Assembly (NCBI RefSeq): GCF_010183535.1
Contig: NC_071333.1
Location: forward strand, 248,001-312,000
Source of the DNA: Caenorhabditis remanei
Taxonomy: Eukaryota > Nematoda > Chromadorea > Rhabditida > Rhabditidae
Reading direction: 5' to 3'
DNA: 64,000 bases
The notes under the pieces were generated by a model. It worked only from the letters and a program-made list of their open reading frames with translations, ran no database searches and was not told where the DNA came from. Position 1 is the stretch's first letter. Each line of letters starts with the position of its first letter. Below are positions 11,505-22,359 of the stretch, in pieces. Made by a program: the position numbers and the translations under genes.

Positions 11505-13511
11505 CTAGTAGAATGCAAAAATGCACATACCGGTCGCCACAATCGATATGTCACTGTACTTTGGCTTTTTTGCCTTTTTCGAAGGCTCATTCGGGCTTGT
11601 CCTCTTATCATTTCGGTCGAGCGTTTCGAAGATGTTCACGGGGATACCAGAAGCTTTGCATACCGAGACTAGTGGGATTTTCTCCAGGGCCGCTTCATCT
11701 CCACTTTTCCATTCGTTGATCCACTTGAGCAGCTATAAATTATTGTTTTGAATGCGTACGTTTATAATCAACTCACCAAATTCATATCATTTCGCATTTC
11801 TTGTACTCTTTTCAGCCAATCCCGTGCATTTTCCATGCAGCTATTCTTGACTTCCTGAAAGTAATTGACGAATCTGTTTTAAAAGTTCGAATAAAAAACT
11901 AACTGTGGACTGAGCATTAGAAATTTCATCAGAATGCGTTTCTGTTCTGGACCTGAGCTCCTCAAAAGCATTACAACACGTTGTCACGTCGTCGTACTTC
12001 TTCCCTTGTGCTCTAATTTCCGTTTGTTTTACCACTTTTTGCTCCTCGACAGTTGCTATGCGTGCTCTGATGTTCTCCCTTTCATTCTTCAGACTATTCA
12101 CTTCCTCGTACCCGTCCATCACTTCACGAAAGATAAGGTCCAAGATGGCCTCATTGCCGGCTGGTCTTGTCTCCTGGTACAGTTCAGATATAGCATGAAA
12201 ACTTTCTATCTTTGCCCCGGCCAGGACATCTATCTCTCCTTCTATCCTCCTTAAATCCACTTTCAAACACTTGTGCTTTTGATTCAAGGAGTCCCTTTCC
12301 TTTTGCAACTGCTCTTGTACAGACCACTCATTTTCGGAAGCCTCTAGATAGGCTGTGGTCACTCGCAACAATTTATTTTCTTCGTTCTTCAAAATCCTCT
12401 CAAAATCTGAAATTGAACAAAATAATGCGTCACACTGACTAGAAGGGTGTTGAAACTAAATGTAAGTTCAAGAGTTTTTGAGCTTCAGTAAACTTGTTAA
12501 TCAAAAGTTAGAGAACTATATCTTTCAGAAAAGTTCATCTTTGATGATTTTTGTTTTCATGGAATTATTAATTTGAGCTTTGGTAAAACACCCAAAAACG
12601 GGAGCATGTTTTCCACTATTTCTTTGTTCTGATTTTTTGAATTTATAAAGAAACGGAAGAAGAAACATGATTCAATCCCAAAAATGACAGTATCATACAC
12701 TTTTAGATTCAGGTTGTCCCTCTACGTGCATTAATTGGACGAAATGGAAAAGAATTTAGTTCTGATCAAACTAGCAAATTGATTTTGAAAAAGAAAAAAT
12801 TCTATCATTCTTATATATAATAAATAAGAAAAAAGGCGTTGTCTGGAATTTTTCAAGATCTGGACATTTACCGTTAAAACTGTATTAGAGCGACACCTTT
12901 AATAGAACGACACCTCTAATAGAACGACAGCAAGATTAAGCTTCAAAAACTAGAGCGGCAGCCTCTAGTAGAACGGCAGCCTCTAATAGACCGACACCCT
13001 CTTTTTGGCTATTTTCGTTGTTTTTTCATTAAATTTTCATGTTTTTTTCTTCTGATTTCTCATTTATTCGCATAAATCGACCTGACTGACTTTTAGAACT
13101 TCGTTCGAAAAATAAAACGACAGCCTCTAGTAGAACGACAACCTCTAATATAACGACAACAAAAAAACTGTTCGAAAAATAGAGCGACATGTCGCTCTAA
13201 TACAGTTTTTACGGTAATTTCTTTTCCGAAAAACATAAATTATCATCGAAAAACTTCTCACATTAAATCGAGTGTCGTAGCTCCAAAAAAAAGCGCCGAC
13301 GGCGCGCCAGCCTTAGCTGGTCCCAATTTTTCAAATTCTCACCAACAGTCAGCTGCTGTCCTTCCTGTCGTTGTGGTTTTGATCCTGTTGAAAGTGGAGT
13401 GGCTGTTGGCAGAATCAATCCCTTATTATCTGCAAGTGAAACTATAATATTTCTATGAAAGTCTTCATTGAAATTACCAAGAAGATTTCCAGTTCCATTG
13501 ACTGAGCTCAT
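11505..13511 (-). CDS. Coiled-coil protein with basic C-terminus
   Basis: Read on the minus strand, exons 13511-13478, 13429-13343, 12406-11904, 11854-11777 and 11732-11505 join to 309 residues. Every junction has GT..AG and keeps the frame. The first 40 residues are low-complexity and polar. Residues about 42-208 are a long heptad-patterned region rich in Glu, Lys and Leu, typical of a coiled coil that would drive dimerisation. The C-terminus is basic (KKAKKPKY). No catalytic motif is visible. The final exon reads through a possible donor (GGTATG near 11528) to a TAG at 11505, so a differently spliced C-terminus cannot be excluded. The 936-nt second intron carries the transposon-like element at 12869-13216. 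I do not recognise the family; the function is unknown. Confidence 0.7.
12869..13216. mobile_element. TA-flanked inverted-repeat element (MITE)
   Basis: The ends are inverted copies (left CCGTTAAAACTGTATTAGAG, right CTCTAATACAGTTTTTACGG, one mismatch in this stretch), and TA lies directly outside each end, as for Tc1/mariner insertions. The interior is made of degenerate repeats of a unit like TCTAATAGAACGACA. There is no transposase frame, so it is non-autonomous. It sits in an intron of the coiled-coil gene. Confidence 0.7.
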
Positions 13512-13986
13512 TGCTGATTTCCCGTTGTTGAGCGGTTGTTCTGAACATATGAAGATTGAATGAAAAAATTGAACATCCGCTGAGCTCATAAGAGCAACAA
13601 TACATAAGAAATGAAAGAAAACATAGTGAGTGAATGCAATATGTTGCATTAGCTGCCAGAAAAAGAAGGAAAATGGGAAAAATCGAGGTTTTGTGGAAAC
13701 GCAGACATAGAAAAAAGGAAAAGGACACTCTCGGAAGAGAGTGGGGATGACTCGGTCATTATTACGTGAGAGATAGAAAAGGACGGAGGGGTAGAAAGAC
13801 GTTCGGTCGTCGTCGCTGTGTTTATGCGTGTGTGTGCACATGAAAGAGAATTAAGGAGCTGTCGGGAGCATGGAGAACCAAAAGGTATTCATGGAACACT
13901 TTGAATAAAGGCTATAGTGACCCAAAAGATGTAAAATATTTATTTTCTGTATCTGCAGTTTGTCTAAAAAGAAGTAGAAAACTAAT
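13512..13986. other. Promoter region and spacer
   Basis: Lies 5' of the minus-strand coiled-coil gene. An ACCGCTCAAC stretch just after a TTCAG (minus strand) may be a spliced-leader acceptor about 40 nt before the ATG at 13511. The long open frame across this region on the minus strand is hydrophobic junk extending from the gene and is not taken as coding. Confidence 0.4.
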
Positions 13987-14058
13987 AGCCCACGGAGGGA
14001 CTTGAACCCCCATTCCCGGTTCCGGAGTCCGGTGCCTTATCCATTAGGCCACGCGGGC
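13987..14058 (-). tRNA. tRNA-Arg (anticodon CCG)
   Basis: On the minus strand, acceptor GCCCGCG pairs with CGTGGGC, allowing one G-U. The D arm is TGGCCTAATGGATAAGGC. The anticodon loop CTCCGGA gives anticodon CCG, and the T arm GGGGG-TTCAAGT-CCCTC is good. The base pair next to the anticodon loop (31-39) is A-A, a small irregularity. It has no intron. Confidence 0.88.
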
Positions 14059-14499
14059 ACACTCGATAACATGATATTCGTTGCTACATAATGTAGGTGG
14101 TGACCAACTGGTTTACATTTTTGATGTAGCTGCTAAATAAGTGGTTATGATGGATTTTGTACAGTTATAGCAGAAAATGTTCACATTTGACAGTTTTCAG
14201 AGGATTTTTGGCTCCAAAAATCACATCAATGTTCTCGATAATCTTTTTGGCAATTTTAACATTGATACAATCATGAAGACAATGATTAACTGGAAGTGGG
14301 TCAAACAAGAATTCTCGATAATAGGCCCGCTTCAACGACTGACCCATGATGTTCTTCAGAATCCAAAAGATAGGCACCAATTTTAATTTTATAACACATT
14401 TACGTACCACAACGCATATTAGAATAACGGTACTTATAAAGTGCTGTTGGACGAAATGAACATTCTTTGGTGAGACTGGTTCACGAAGTAATTCATCTT

Positions 14500-14909
14500 G
14501 GCTCTATTCCAGTTTAGATGTCCTTTAAAAACTCAGACGTCCAAAAAAAAAACACTTAGACGTCCCTTAAAACACTTAGACGTCCCTTGAAACTCTTAAG
14601 CGTCCTTTCATACTCTAATTTTTTTAAACGTCCTTTCAAAAGTTTAGACGTCCCAAAAAATGTTTAAACGTCTCATAAAATGTTTAGACGTCCCTTGAAA
14701 TCCCAAAACATAGTTCTGAAGATTTAGACGTATCAAAAAACATTTAGAAGTCCCAAAAAACGTTCAGACGTCCTAAAAACATTTGAAGGGGCCTAAACGT
14801 ATTTTGGGACGTCTAAATGTTTCAAGGGACGTCAAAGTGTTTTAAAAGACGTCAAAGTGTTTTTTGGGACGTTCAAGTTTTTAAAGGACATCTAAACTGG
14901 AATAGAGCC
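14500..14909. mobile_element. 410-bp inverted-repeat element with 8-bp target duplication
   Basis: The two ends are perfect inverted repeats of 34 bp beginning GGCTCTATTCC. They are flanked on both sides by the same 8 bp, TTCATCTT (14492-14499 and 14910-14917), a target-site duplication of the length seen with hAT-type elements. The interior consists of some dozen variants of TTTAGACGTCCC in one orientation, then the inverse orientation, so the whole element folds into a long hairpin. There is no open frame of note. Confidence 0.85.
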
Positions 14910-14917
14910 TTCATCTT

Positions 14918-16390
14918 AAGTATCAGCGAAAAAAGCTTGGAATTGAATTTCTAAAACAACATCGTTTTGGTGCCAATTTTGTTTGTTTCTCAATTTGAAG
15001 CTTGTCGGCTTTTTTAAGAAGTCAGACAGATAGATATTCTATAAAACTTCTCTTTTACTCCACAGTCAAAAACCTTGAGGAGAAACCAACCGTTCTGTTG
15101 TTTCAAAAATCTAAAGGTTCATCAGCAGTGCGCAATTCATATTCTGAAACTGCTTGCTCCGAATAATCACGACTATTAGTAGCGGATGGATAAAAAATAT
15201 AGTTTCTCTATTTCTTCACCGCCTCATGACGCATGAATTTTTTGCAATTCAGAATCTGATTTTAAAATATCTTAATTCAGTAAATTTATGCAGGATATTT
15301 ATTTGGTGTTTAGCACCAATTGAAAAGAATCGTTTGGAAATGCAATCGACCGCTTCTATGTAGCAACGGAAAGCAAACTGGAATGTACTCCAATTCCAGA
15401 ACTTTGTTTTTTTTTCAGTACAAATAGAGTAAAATGAAAGGATCTCCCGATCGACACAGGAAATCTGTCTTGGAAGACATAATACAACAGTGTTCCCATC
15501 TACAAAATGGAGTTCTAGGATTAGACGACACAACCAATTAAAAATTTAGACTCTTCGAAAGTGCATTAACAGGGTTTTTGTTTTGAAAATTAATTTTTCA
15601 TCGATCGTGCTTTACTTGTAGAATGTTTTCCCTCTTTCGGTTGTTTCTCACTTTTTTTTGCACATTATCCAAAACATGACACCATAAGCATTTGAAACGT
15701 GTCGTATATGACATTTTATAGTGTCCAGTCATTCAATACCATTGCTCTTACATAATCCACTAATTATCGCTCGTTTCTTCCATCTCCTTTCCGCGATTAC
15801 CCGGTATTACGGCAACAAACAATTAGAGGTGTATCCTCTCCCTCCATATTCATCTTTATTTTGGACAATAGGCATCGAGGGCAGTTCACCAGATGTTTTT
15901 TCCTCTCACGATGACGTAGAATCTACCTAATCTGTGTCTTTGTGACTTCCTGTTGTCAGTTTTGATGATTTCTGAACGATAAGATTTGGCTGCGAACGAT
16001 ATCAAAAGATTTTGCTAAACATGGTTAGTAAAACACCGCACCGGACAGGGCACAATAGGTGGAACTAACAAGTTTTATGGTGAAGCTAATAAACATTTTT
16101 CCGATCGAAAAGAAATTACAGTGACCAATGTTTTCTACATTTCATTTTATTTTTTCGAAATTCAGCATCTTCTCATGCTGTCTCATCCGGATCAATACTA
16201 ACATTGTGTGACGTGGCATAAGAGAACGTGTCTGCTCTATCTGTCTTCATCTCTTGTGCACACAAATAGTGCAAAAGACACATAAATGACCACAAAAAGA
16301 TTTGAAGAAAAAAAACAGAAAAAAAACAAATATGATCCACAACATACATTATCTTTATTCAACATGGAAGGTTCGGATCTATCAATTTGT
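14918..16390. other. Intergenic
   Basis: No gene, RNA or clear repeat can be supported. A few short frames (for example around 15721-15930) lack splice signals or coding character. It is the 3' flank of the basic-protein gene read from the other strand. Confidence 0.4.
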
Positions 16391-16406
16391 TGCCCTAAAG
16401 AGGGCA
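16391..16406 (-). terminator. Histone-mRNA-type 3' stem-loop
   Basis: On the minus strand the sequence TGCCCT-CTTT-AGGGCA forms a 6-bp stem with a 4-nt loop, flanked by CCAAC before and ACAAA after. It starts 32 nt past the stop codon at 16439. This agrees with the replication-dependent histone stem-loop pattern GGYYYU-UHUH-ARRRCC except for the first stem pair and the first loop base. It would be processed without polyadenylation. Confidence 0.6.
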
Positions 16407-16438
16407 GTTGGGTTCGGTTGTTGGTAGTGCTACAGGAA

Positions 16439-16801
16439 CTATTTTGAGAGCAAAGCACGCTTCGCGGCCAAAGCACGCTTCGCGGCCACCTCTTCGTGAA
16501 GATACATGGTGGGGCGCATTACAGAAGGAATAACACAGGGGGCTGATTTACGCATTCCATAACTCGCCAGTGCGTAGTAGGGAAGCCGGCGACGAGGCTT
16601 CTCTTCTTCCTTCAACTTCTCTTCTTTCTCCTTCTCCACGCTTCTCTTCTTCTTTAGAGCTCTCCTCCGCTTCTTTGGAGGAATCCGATCAGGCCTTGCG
16701 GCTCTCACGGGGTTTCTCCTCGGTCGCCTTGGTGACACCCGCACAGTCGACCACCTCTTCACTCCTCCGCGAGCCGTCGTCTTCTTCACTGCAGTGGACA
16801 T
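16439..16801 (-). CDS. Small Lys/Arg-rich basic protein with histone-like gene architecture
   Basis: Single exon, 120 residues, read from ATG at 16801 to the TAA at 16439. Residues 1-50 are rich in Arg, Lys and Pro (for example RVSPRRPRRN). Residues about 50-75 are a Lys/Glu-rich segment, and the C-terminus ends with a repeated AAKRAL produced by an exact 18-bp tandem duplication. A short RKSAP near residue 87 recalls the histone H3 tail, but no histone fold is evident. A TATATAAA box about 36 nt upstream, absence of introns and a histone-type 3' stem-loop together suggest S-phase expression of a chromatin-associated basic protein. It could be a highly diverged core or linker histone or a protamine-like protein. 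I see the architecture; the identity is inferred. Confidence 0.6.
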   Translation of the reverse strand: MSTAVKKTTARGGVKRWSTVRVSPRRPRRNPVRAARPDRIPPKKRRRALKKKRSVEKEKEEKLKEEEKPRRRLPYYALASYGMRKSAPCVIPSVMRPTMYLHEEVAAKRALAAKRALLSK

Positions 16802-16836
16802 TGTTAGCAAATTAAGGAAGTCCTCTGAATGGTCTC

Positions 16837-16844
16837 TTTATATA
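16837..16844 (-). promoter_or_regulatory. TATA box of basic-protein gene
   Basis: TATATAAA on the minus strand ends about 36 nt before the ATG at 16801, leaving a very short leader, as in nematode histone genes. Confidence 0.55.
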
Positions 16845-17498
16845 CTCGTTTGCCTCGTTGAGCGGTAAAGAGGGCGGGATCTTAAATAGGACGAGACTCA
16901 GATAGAACGAAATATGAGGGATCGAGGAAAGATTCGGGGATTTATGAAATTGAAACGAGCTGAAGAGGATTTCAGGTTTGATTGCTGTTTAGATTTGAGT
17001 TTTTTTTTCTAATTTGTCCAAGGTTTGTATCAAACTCCCAGTTTTGATGGGTTCAAGGAGCTTGGGGAACTTATTGACCTCAATATTGATATCTCCTATT
17101 TAATCTTATCTGATGCACATCGATTTTGTCACACGACCAAATATTAACGACTCACTTAGATAACAATATCAAACATCCTCTCCAAAATCTCCCTTTCTCT
17201 TCTCAATCTTTTTTCTCAACGAGCTACTGTCGGACCGGCGAGCGGGTGTAATAAAAGAGACCCGACACCGTTTAAAACCTATTGCATCATCATAAATTGA
17301 GAAGGAGACGCAAAGAACGGCTACGTCATTAATACCGTCACCCAACAAACAAAAAGGGCCCCTTTCTATGCGGCAAGTGAGGGATCACGTGAATGAGAGA
17401 AGCATTATTCACATGAATATTGTTGAAAGAGAACTTGGTCTAAAAATGAAATGTTAAATAAAGAATATTACCTGGAATACTTTAAAATTGGAAGTTTT

Positions 17499-17570
17499 GA
17501 GTTGAACCCAACCCCATGTGCGTATCATCGGAGGTTCTTATAGATACGCACAAGGGTTTGAACTCAACTC
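17499..17570. repeat. Hairpin repeat copy 1
   Basis: Imperfect palindrome. GAGTTGAACCCAACC and a GTATC on the left face ATAGATAC and GGGTTTGAACTCAAC on the right. First of five related copies, found between 17.5 and 23.3 kb. Confidence 0.6.
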
Positions 17571-18040
17571 TTCACTACCCAAGGAACTACAACAGAATAG
17601 AGGAGAATACGTGTAAATGTGTATTTATCCAACAACTTTTGCCAAACTTCTGCCGAGGGAGGCTTTCGGAGTTTCTAGGCAACACTAGTGGAGTGTTTTT
17701 TTAGTGGCATCTGTTGGCTGCTCACAAAAACCAAATATATTTTAATTTAGAGTTTCAGACAGAGTTGGACGAGTATTAAACGCTGAGAAAAACTTTGGAT
17801 AGACTTCGTAAAAAGAATACTACTGCAATTTCGGATTAAAAAAATTTTCGTGTTGTCACCCCGCATATAACTTTTTCCAATACCGTATGTTTCTATTTAC
17901 GTGATATTTTTAGACAAAACAATACAAACATATTTTTCTTAAGTTACTTCTGATCACTCAGTAGGTTCCAATTCCCGTGGCTACCGAATCGTATCTATTA
18001 TCAAATCATTAAAAAAACCCATTACTTTTTTCATAGAATT

Positions 18041-18073
18041 GTCTAGTCGAAAGGGAAATCCAACGCCCTTTTC
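18041..18073 (+). promoter_or_regulatory. Conserved upstream block, copy 1
   Basis: GAAAGGGAAATCCAACGCCC followed by a T-rich run. It is nearly identical at 21662-21693 and recognisable at 23780-23822, each lying several hundred bases before one of the three small genes. Confidence 0.5.
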
Positions 18074-18445
18074 TCTTTTTTCGCAGTGAAAGTAGAAATA
18101 TAACGGTTGCTGGGCAGAGAGATTAGTTCGAAGGGCGTACGCTGTGAGAGTAAGAGGTGCCAAAGTTCATGTTTCTAGTTTACACACAATGATTGTAAAA
18201 AGGATGAGTTGTTGAAAATTCAATTGCTTCAAACAGACGACTTGAACATGATCTGGATGAAACTTTTTTTCAGAATTATCAAACTATATTTAGTACTGAC
18301 CGATTACTAATCTGGAATCTGGAAGAGACGCTGATATAATGAAACGTGACCGACTTTAATAAGGGTTCCGGTCGCTCGTTAAAACTTTTAGGAAGAAGAT
18401 ACTGTTTCTTTTTGCAATTTTCGGGTTCTTTTTTTCTTGGAAATA

Positions 18446-18477
18446 GGCGGGATTCCCGTGCGAGTTGATTATTTAAA
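18446..18477 (+). promoter_or_regulatory. Shared promoter motif, small gene 1
   Basis: GGCGGGATTC followed about 12 nt later by ATTATTTAAA, 58 nt before the ATG. The same arrangement precedes small genes 2 and 3. TTATTTAAA probably acts as the TATA-like element. Confidence 0.55.
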
Positions 18478-18534
18478 CTGATGCTATGCTGACGAGTAAT
18501 TATTCTAAATAATTTGCTGAATTCAAATATTAGG

Positions 18535-19023
18535 ATGGCTAGTGTTACTGAGGAATTCGATGAATTCGCGTAAGATTTTAAGAAAGTAATTTTTAAAAAA
18601 CAAACATTTCCAGTACAGAAACTGTCTTTTTTGTCGCTCTTCGCAGCGGAAGTGATGATTTATCAAAGAAAAGCAAAAGGAATTCCGCTCCGTGTTTCCA
18701 TACCCAGCAAGATACTGTCGATCTCTCCGATGACAGCATTTTGACGCCGAGCTTGTCAGAGGTAAAATGACTCCCCATTTATTTCAATTTTCAAGTTTTT
18801 TCAGCCATCAATAGTGAATTCTCAACTGATTGAATGTGCACTCACGTGGAGACCTAGTATTAAAAACCCGTACAATTCCTGCTATTCGGGAAAATTAAGT
18901 GAAGAAGAGGTTGAAAAGGAAGAATTCTCACCCACACTGCATAAACCTCCGCTCGATCAAAAAATCAAACAATATTTCTATGAAGATGAGCCCCCCTTGT
19001 CAACTACAGGAGAAACCAAATAA
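18535..19023 (+). CDS. Small array protein 1 (unrecognised family)
   Basis: Exons 18535-18569, 18614-18761 and 18805-19023 join to 133 residues with GT..AG introns of 43-44 nt. An AATAAA follows about 20 nt after the stop. The protein is polar, rich in Ser, Asp and Glu. It ends with a segment containing IKQYFYEDE that matches the end of small protein 2 (VMKYFYRED). The middle exon is Ser/Asp-rich (DDLSKKSKRNS, VDLSDDS) and compares with the middle of small protein 3 (LSTDGSLL) just before a conserved intron position. There is no signal peptide, membrane segment or known domain. An alternative acceptor (TTCGCAG at about 18646) could shorten exon 2. Together with its two neighbours it is interpreted as a member of a fast-evolving local family. 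Confidence 0.6.
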
Positions 19024-19352
19024 TTGATAAATTATACTAACATAAATAAAGTTTTTCTAGCAAATTTTTCTAGAATTCAGAAAAGTGCTAAGCTACAATA
19101 ATTGTTCCTTCTTCTAGTTCTCCATAAATTAAAAAATGTAGAAACAAAAACTACAAGCAATATAGATAAACTAGAAGCAGAAACACAGAATTACGAGTTT
19201 AACCTTTCAAAATGTTTTCTCAACAGCTGTTTGGGTACAATGCTACCAGATTTGTAGCCAAAATCAGCTTCACCTGGAAAACTCAATACAATGAGCATCA
19301 TCATCAAAATTGTTACAGATTCATAATTAAAACTACCTGTCTCTTGAAAATT

Positions 19353-19430
19353 GAAAGTTTGAAAGTGGAACTCACCCGTTCGTATGTATCAAACTATGAT
19401 TCAGATACACGCGAAAGACTGAGCTCAACT
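19353..19430. repeat. Hairpin repeat copy 2
   Basis: Diverged copy. TATGTATC and AGATACACGC form the inner arms, and GAGCTCAACTT closes the right side. Confidence 0.5.
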
Positions 19431-20792
19431 TCAACTATCAGTTTTATAATGGAATACTAGCAGCGAAGAATATGGGCTTCTCTCGAATAAATTCCTTCTG
19501 TGAGATCATACATACGTTTCGAATGAATCGGTAATATTCTGAATACACATGTTCAACACACGCTTCTTGTTATAGATTCGCATGCAGAAATTGTAGAGAA
19601 GCAATGGAGAGAAGTTCTTTATCAACCCTGCACTATGACCGAAATAACGTTCTCTTTGTCTCCATTCCATTTCCATTGAAGGACAGTACAATAAAACATC
19701 GACCATTAATGTAGGCGTTTCTATTTGTGTTATTTTTTATCAGACAACAGGAGACACACGGAATGTGAAAACGAGAGGAATTAGAACAACGAATGAGAGA
19801 AATATATCTCTTGTGATTTCAATCCTTTGAAATAACAAAGTCCAAATGTCTGATTCCAAGTGTCACTCTCTGCAGTTGGAAAATGTAAACCAAGGTAGAG
19901 TACCTTCAAAATCTGAGAAAACGAATTGGCTCTGTATGGTTAAGGTTCATGAGAATTGTCAGAGTCCACGAGAGCAGTATGAGTTCCTTTTTTCATGGAA
20001 ATGAAAGTTACCTGTCTCATAATACACCAAAAGTTAACAGTTTTCATAAAAATGTTAGTTTTGGGATTTTAGAAAACTTTTCAAAGTATGTTTCTCATCT
20101 CCATGGTACTTCCGAGCAACATGAATTTTTTTAACTTGAGTTTTACAAAATTTTTATACCAAGAGAACGATTTCTAATATTGAAATAATGAATAAGTTTA
20201 CTACCGTAATCTCAACATTACAACATTCATGCGATATTTTTACACGGCAGAAACATTGGCTTGTTGAAAACGAAAAAGGCGGAAAATCAAAGAAAACATG
20301 ATTTCACTACATGGGAAACTGTATTAACATGTTCTTTACTTCCGACAAATAAATCGATGTCAAGCTCCTCATTAGATGAGAAATGTTCCACGGCGGAAGT
20401 ATAGATGTTCTGAGAAACTTTCAGAAACTTTAACTCTTAGTCTCAAAAACTAGATGATGCTTGGATACACTACAAAAAAGAAACAAACTAATTGAAAACT
20501 CAAAATATAGACATTTTGTTGTTTTAAACAAATTTATTGAATTATTTTTCGTCAATATACAGAAAAAACATTCGAGAAATAAGACGAATGTATCTTCTTC
20601 AAAAAATTCTCCGCTGGAAGCAAGTTTCCTGTTACGTCGTTCGGTACTGATGGCAGTGACGATCACGCATAGTGTTCTCCATGCGCAAAGGAATTCACCT
20701 GTTCATAATTACAATGGACTTTGAAAATTTTTTTGAAAGTAAATTTGAAAAGTATTGTGAAACTTACCTAGGGGTATAATAAACTGAGAGCA

Positions 20793-20863
20793 TCGAGTTG
20801 AGCTAAACCAGCTTACGTGTATCATACTCAATTATAGATACACGCAAACGGTTGAGCTCAACT
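20793..20863. repeat. Hairpin repeat copy 3
   Basis: GAGTTGAGCTAAACC and ACGTGTATC on the left pair with AGATACACGC and GGTTGAGCTCAAC on the right. This is the best-formed copy. Confidence 0.6.
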
Positions 20864-21165
20864 TCTACTAGCAGTTTTCAATCACATTAATAGAACAGCC
20901 GAATAAAGTGTTTCATCGATCTTGCACTGGATAAAACAGTATTTTCATGTCCTTTTAAATTAAATTTATGGGCAGTACGTTGTAGGCGTTTCTTTCTTTT
21001 TTTTCTATTATACAGAACACTGACGCAAACCGAAAAATGACCAAAAAAATGAAGAATGTCTTCAGCGAATGCGATAAGATTACTTGAAATAATAAACCTA
21101 ATGGATGCTACTTCAAAAAAAGTTCTATATTGATGATTACCTCACCCATGGTGTAACAGAAAGTT

Positions 21166-21236
21166 TACAGTTGAACCCAACCTCTTAAGTGTATCTAATT
21201 ATGATATAGATACACACAAAAGGGTGAGTTCAACCT
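21166..21236. repeat. Hairpin repeat copy 4
   Basis: CAGTTGAACCCAACC and GTGTATC on the left, AGATACACAC and GGTGAGTTCAACC on the right. Confidence 0.6.
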
Positions 21237-21661
21237 TAACCAACATTCTCAACAAAAAATAGGATTAGATTCTAACGGGTACAGCTTCCGTGGAAGTGTA
21301 CATCTCGGAAATTGGAAAACTTTTCAAGTATCGTTTCTCATCACCATGGAGCTTCCCAGCAACTGCAACTTCCACTTGAGTTTCATAAGATGTATGTTAC
21401 GAGACATGTTTCTATTGTTATACCATGTAGTACGTTTTCGTCCTTAAAATGGAAACAAACACAGCGTAGCTTCGGTTCTTGAAAATGAAACTTTGATAAG
21501 TTATTGAATATATGCTACCGTATTTTCAATTCAGAACACATCGTGATCTTTTCCGAATCACCTATCTCTCGTCTACTCTTCTCAACCAGTTTTTGATCAT
21601 TTTCACTTTCTCGGTCGGTTCATCAATGTACTCATTCCATTTCGACTGTATGTGACAAAAA

Positions 21662-21693
21662 CGTCTAGTTGAAAGGGAAATCCAACGCCCTTT
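21662..21693 (+). promoter_or_regulatory. Conserved upstream block, copy 2
   Basis: Differs from copy 1 by very few bases over about 30 nt around GAAAGGGAAATCCAACGCCC. It lies about 670 nt before small gene 2. Confidence 0.5.
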
Positions 21694-21954
21694 TTTTCTT
21701 TTCAAGGACGCACTAATGATAAGGATGGCTGTCGGGTGCGGAAATTGAAAAAGGGTGCAGTACAGACACTGAATGGGTAATAAAGTTCAAACCATTGTAA
21801 ACGGAAATTATTTAGAAACGTTCCTGTACCTATTGAAATGTTTTTAAAATCTGGTGAATGAAAGATAAAACTCGTACATGAGATTTCAGACACATGTGTT
21901 TCCGTATTATACTTACGTATAACCTGTAATAGCAGTGCACCTACCGATGTCTGT

Positions 21955-22130
21955 TTGCAGCGGTATATCTCGGTTCCCAAAGGAAGTATCAAAAAGCTGC
22001 AAACTGACAAAATATAGTTTGATACTCATAAAATATTTCTTCAGTTGAAAAAATGTACGTATCTACAAAGACAGCCGAGATAGAATGCTCCAATTGTTTT
22101 TAATGGGGTGCGGCTCTACCGAACGATTCT
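21955..22130. repeat. Dispersed repeat, copy A
   Basis: Begins with CTCGGTTCCCAAAGG and includes AAAAAGCT, ACTGACAAAAT and AGACAGCCGAGATAGAATGC. The same order of motifs recurs at 35168-35350, where it ends near GGTGCGCCTCTATTACA. It is a non-coding dispersed family. Confidence 0.6.
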
Positions 22131-22284
22131 GGAGGCATTTACTATTGCTTCAATCTTAATGAGAAATTTAGCACCAATCGTTTCCAAGTCTTTTGAACGT
22201 GATTTCAGTTTTTTGATGTTCCGTTCTAATTCAGTCTCAAATAAAACCTTTATTTTATGATTTTAAAGATTTTTTTCGAAAATA

Positions 22285-22310
22285 GGCGTGGTTCGAGTCG
22301 GTTATTTAAA
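22285..22310 (+). promoter_or_regulatory. Shared promoter motif, small gene 2
   Basis: GGCGTGGTTC followed by GGTTATTTAAA, 50 nt before the ATG at 22360. The same layout is seen at small genes 1 and 3. Confidence 0.55.
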
Positions 22311-22359
22311 CCTTTGCTGTGTCAGACTAGTACTAACTTTTAAAAGTTCGTGGATCAGA

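Larger units (their letters stand above)
16846..18534. other. Non-coding start of the small-gene array
   Basis: Contains the first copy of the hairpin repeat (17499-17570) and the first copy of the upstream block (18041-18073). No gene is supported; the short frame at 17516-17704 runs through the hairpin repeat and is not coding. Confidence 0.45.
19024..22359. other. Non-coding DNA between small genes 1 and 2
   Basis: Carries hairpin repeat copies 2, 3 and 4, a copy of the upstream block, a dispersed repeat at about 21955-22130, and diverged copies of a segment around CTCCATGG...TTCC(G/C)AGCAAC at about 20083-20125 and 21330-21375. These look like remnants of tandem array units whose genes are no longer recognisable. 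Confidence 0.45.

Noticed and set aside
13512..13841. Upstream extension of the coiled-coil gene's frame (Cys/Phe-rich peptide)
   Set aside because: The spliced model starting at 13511 fits better, and the extension is hydrophobic junk in the likely 5' flank.
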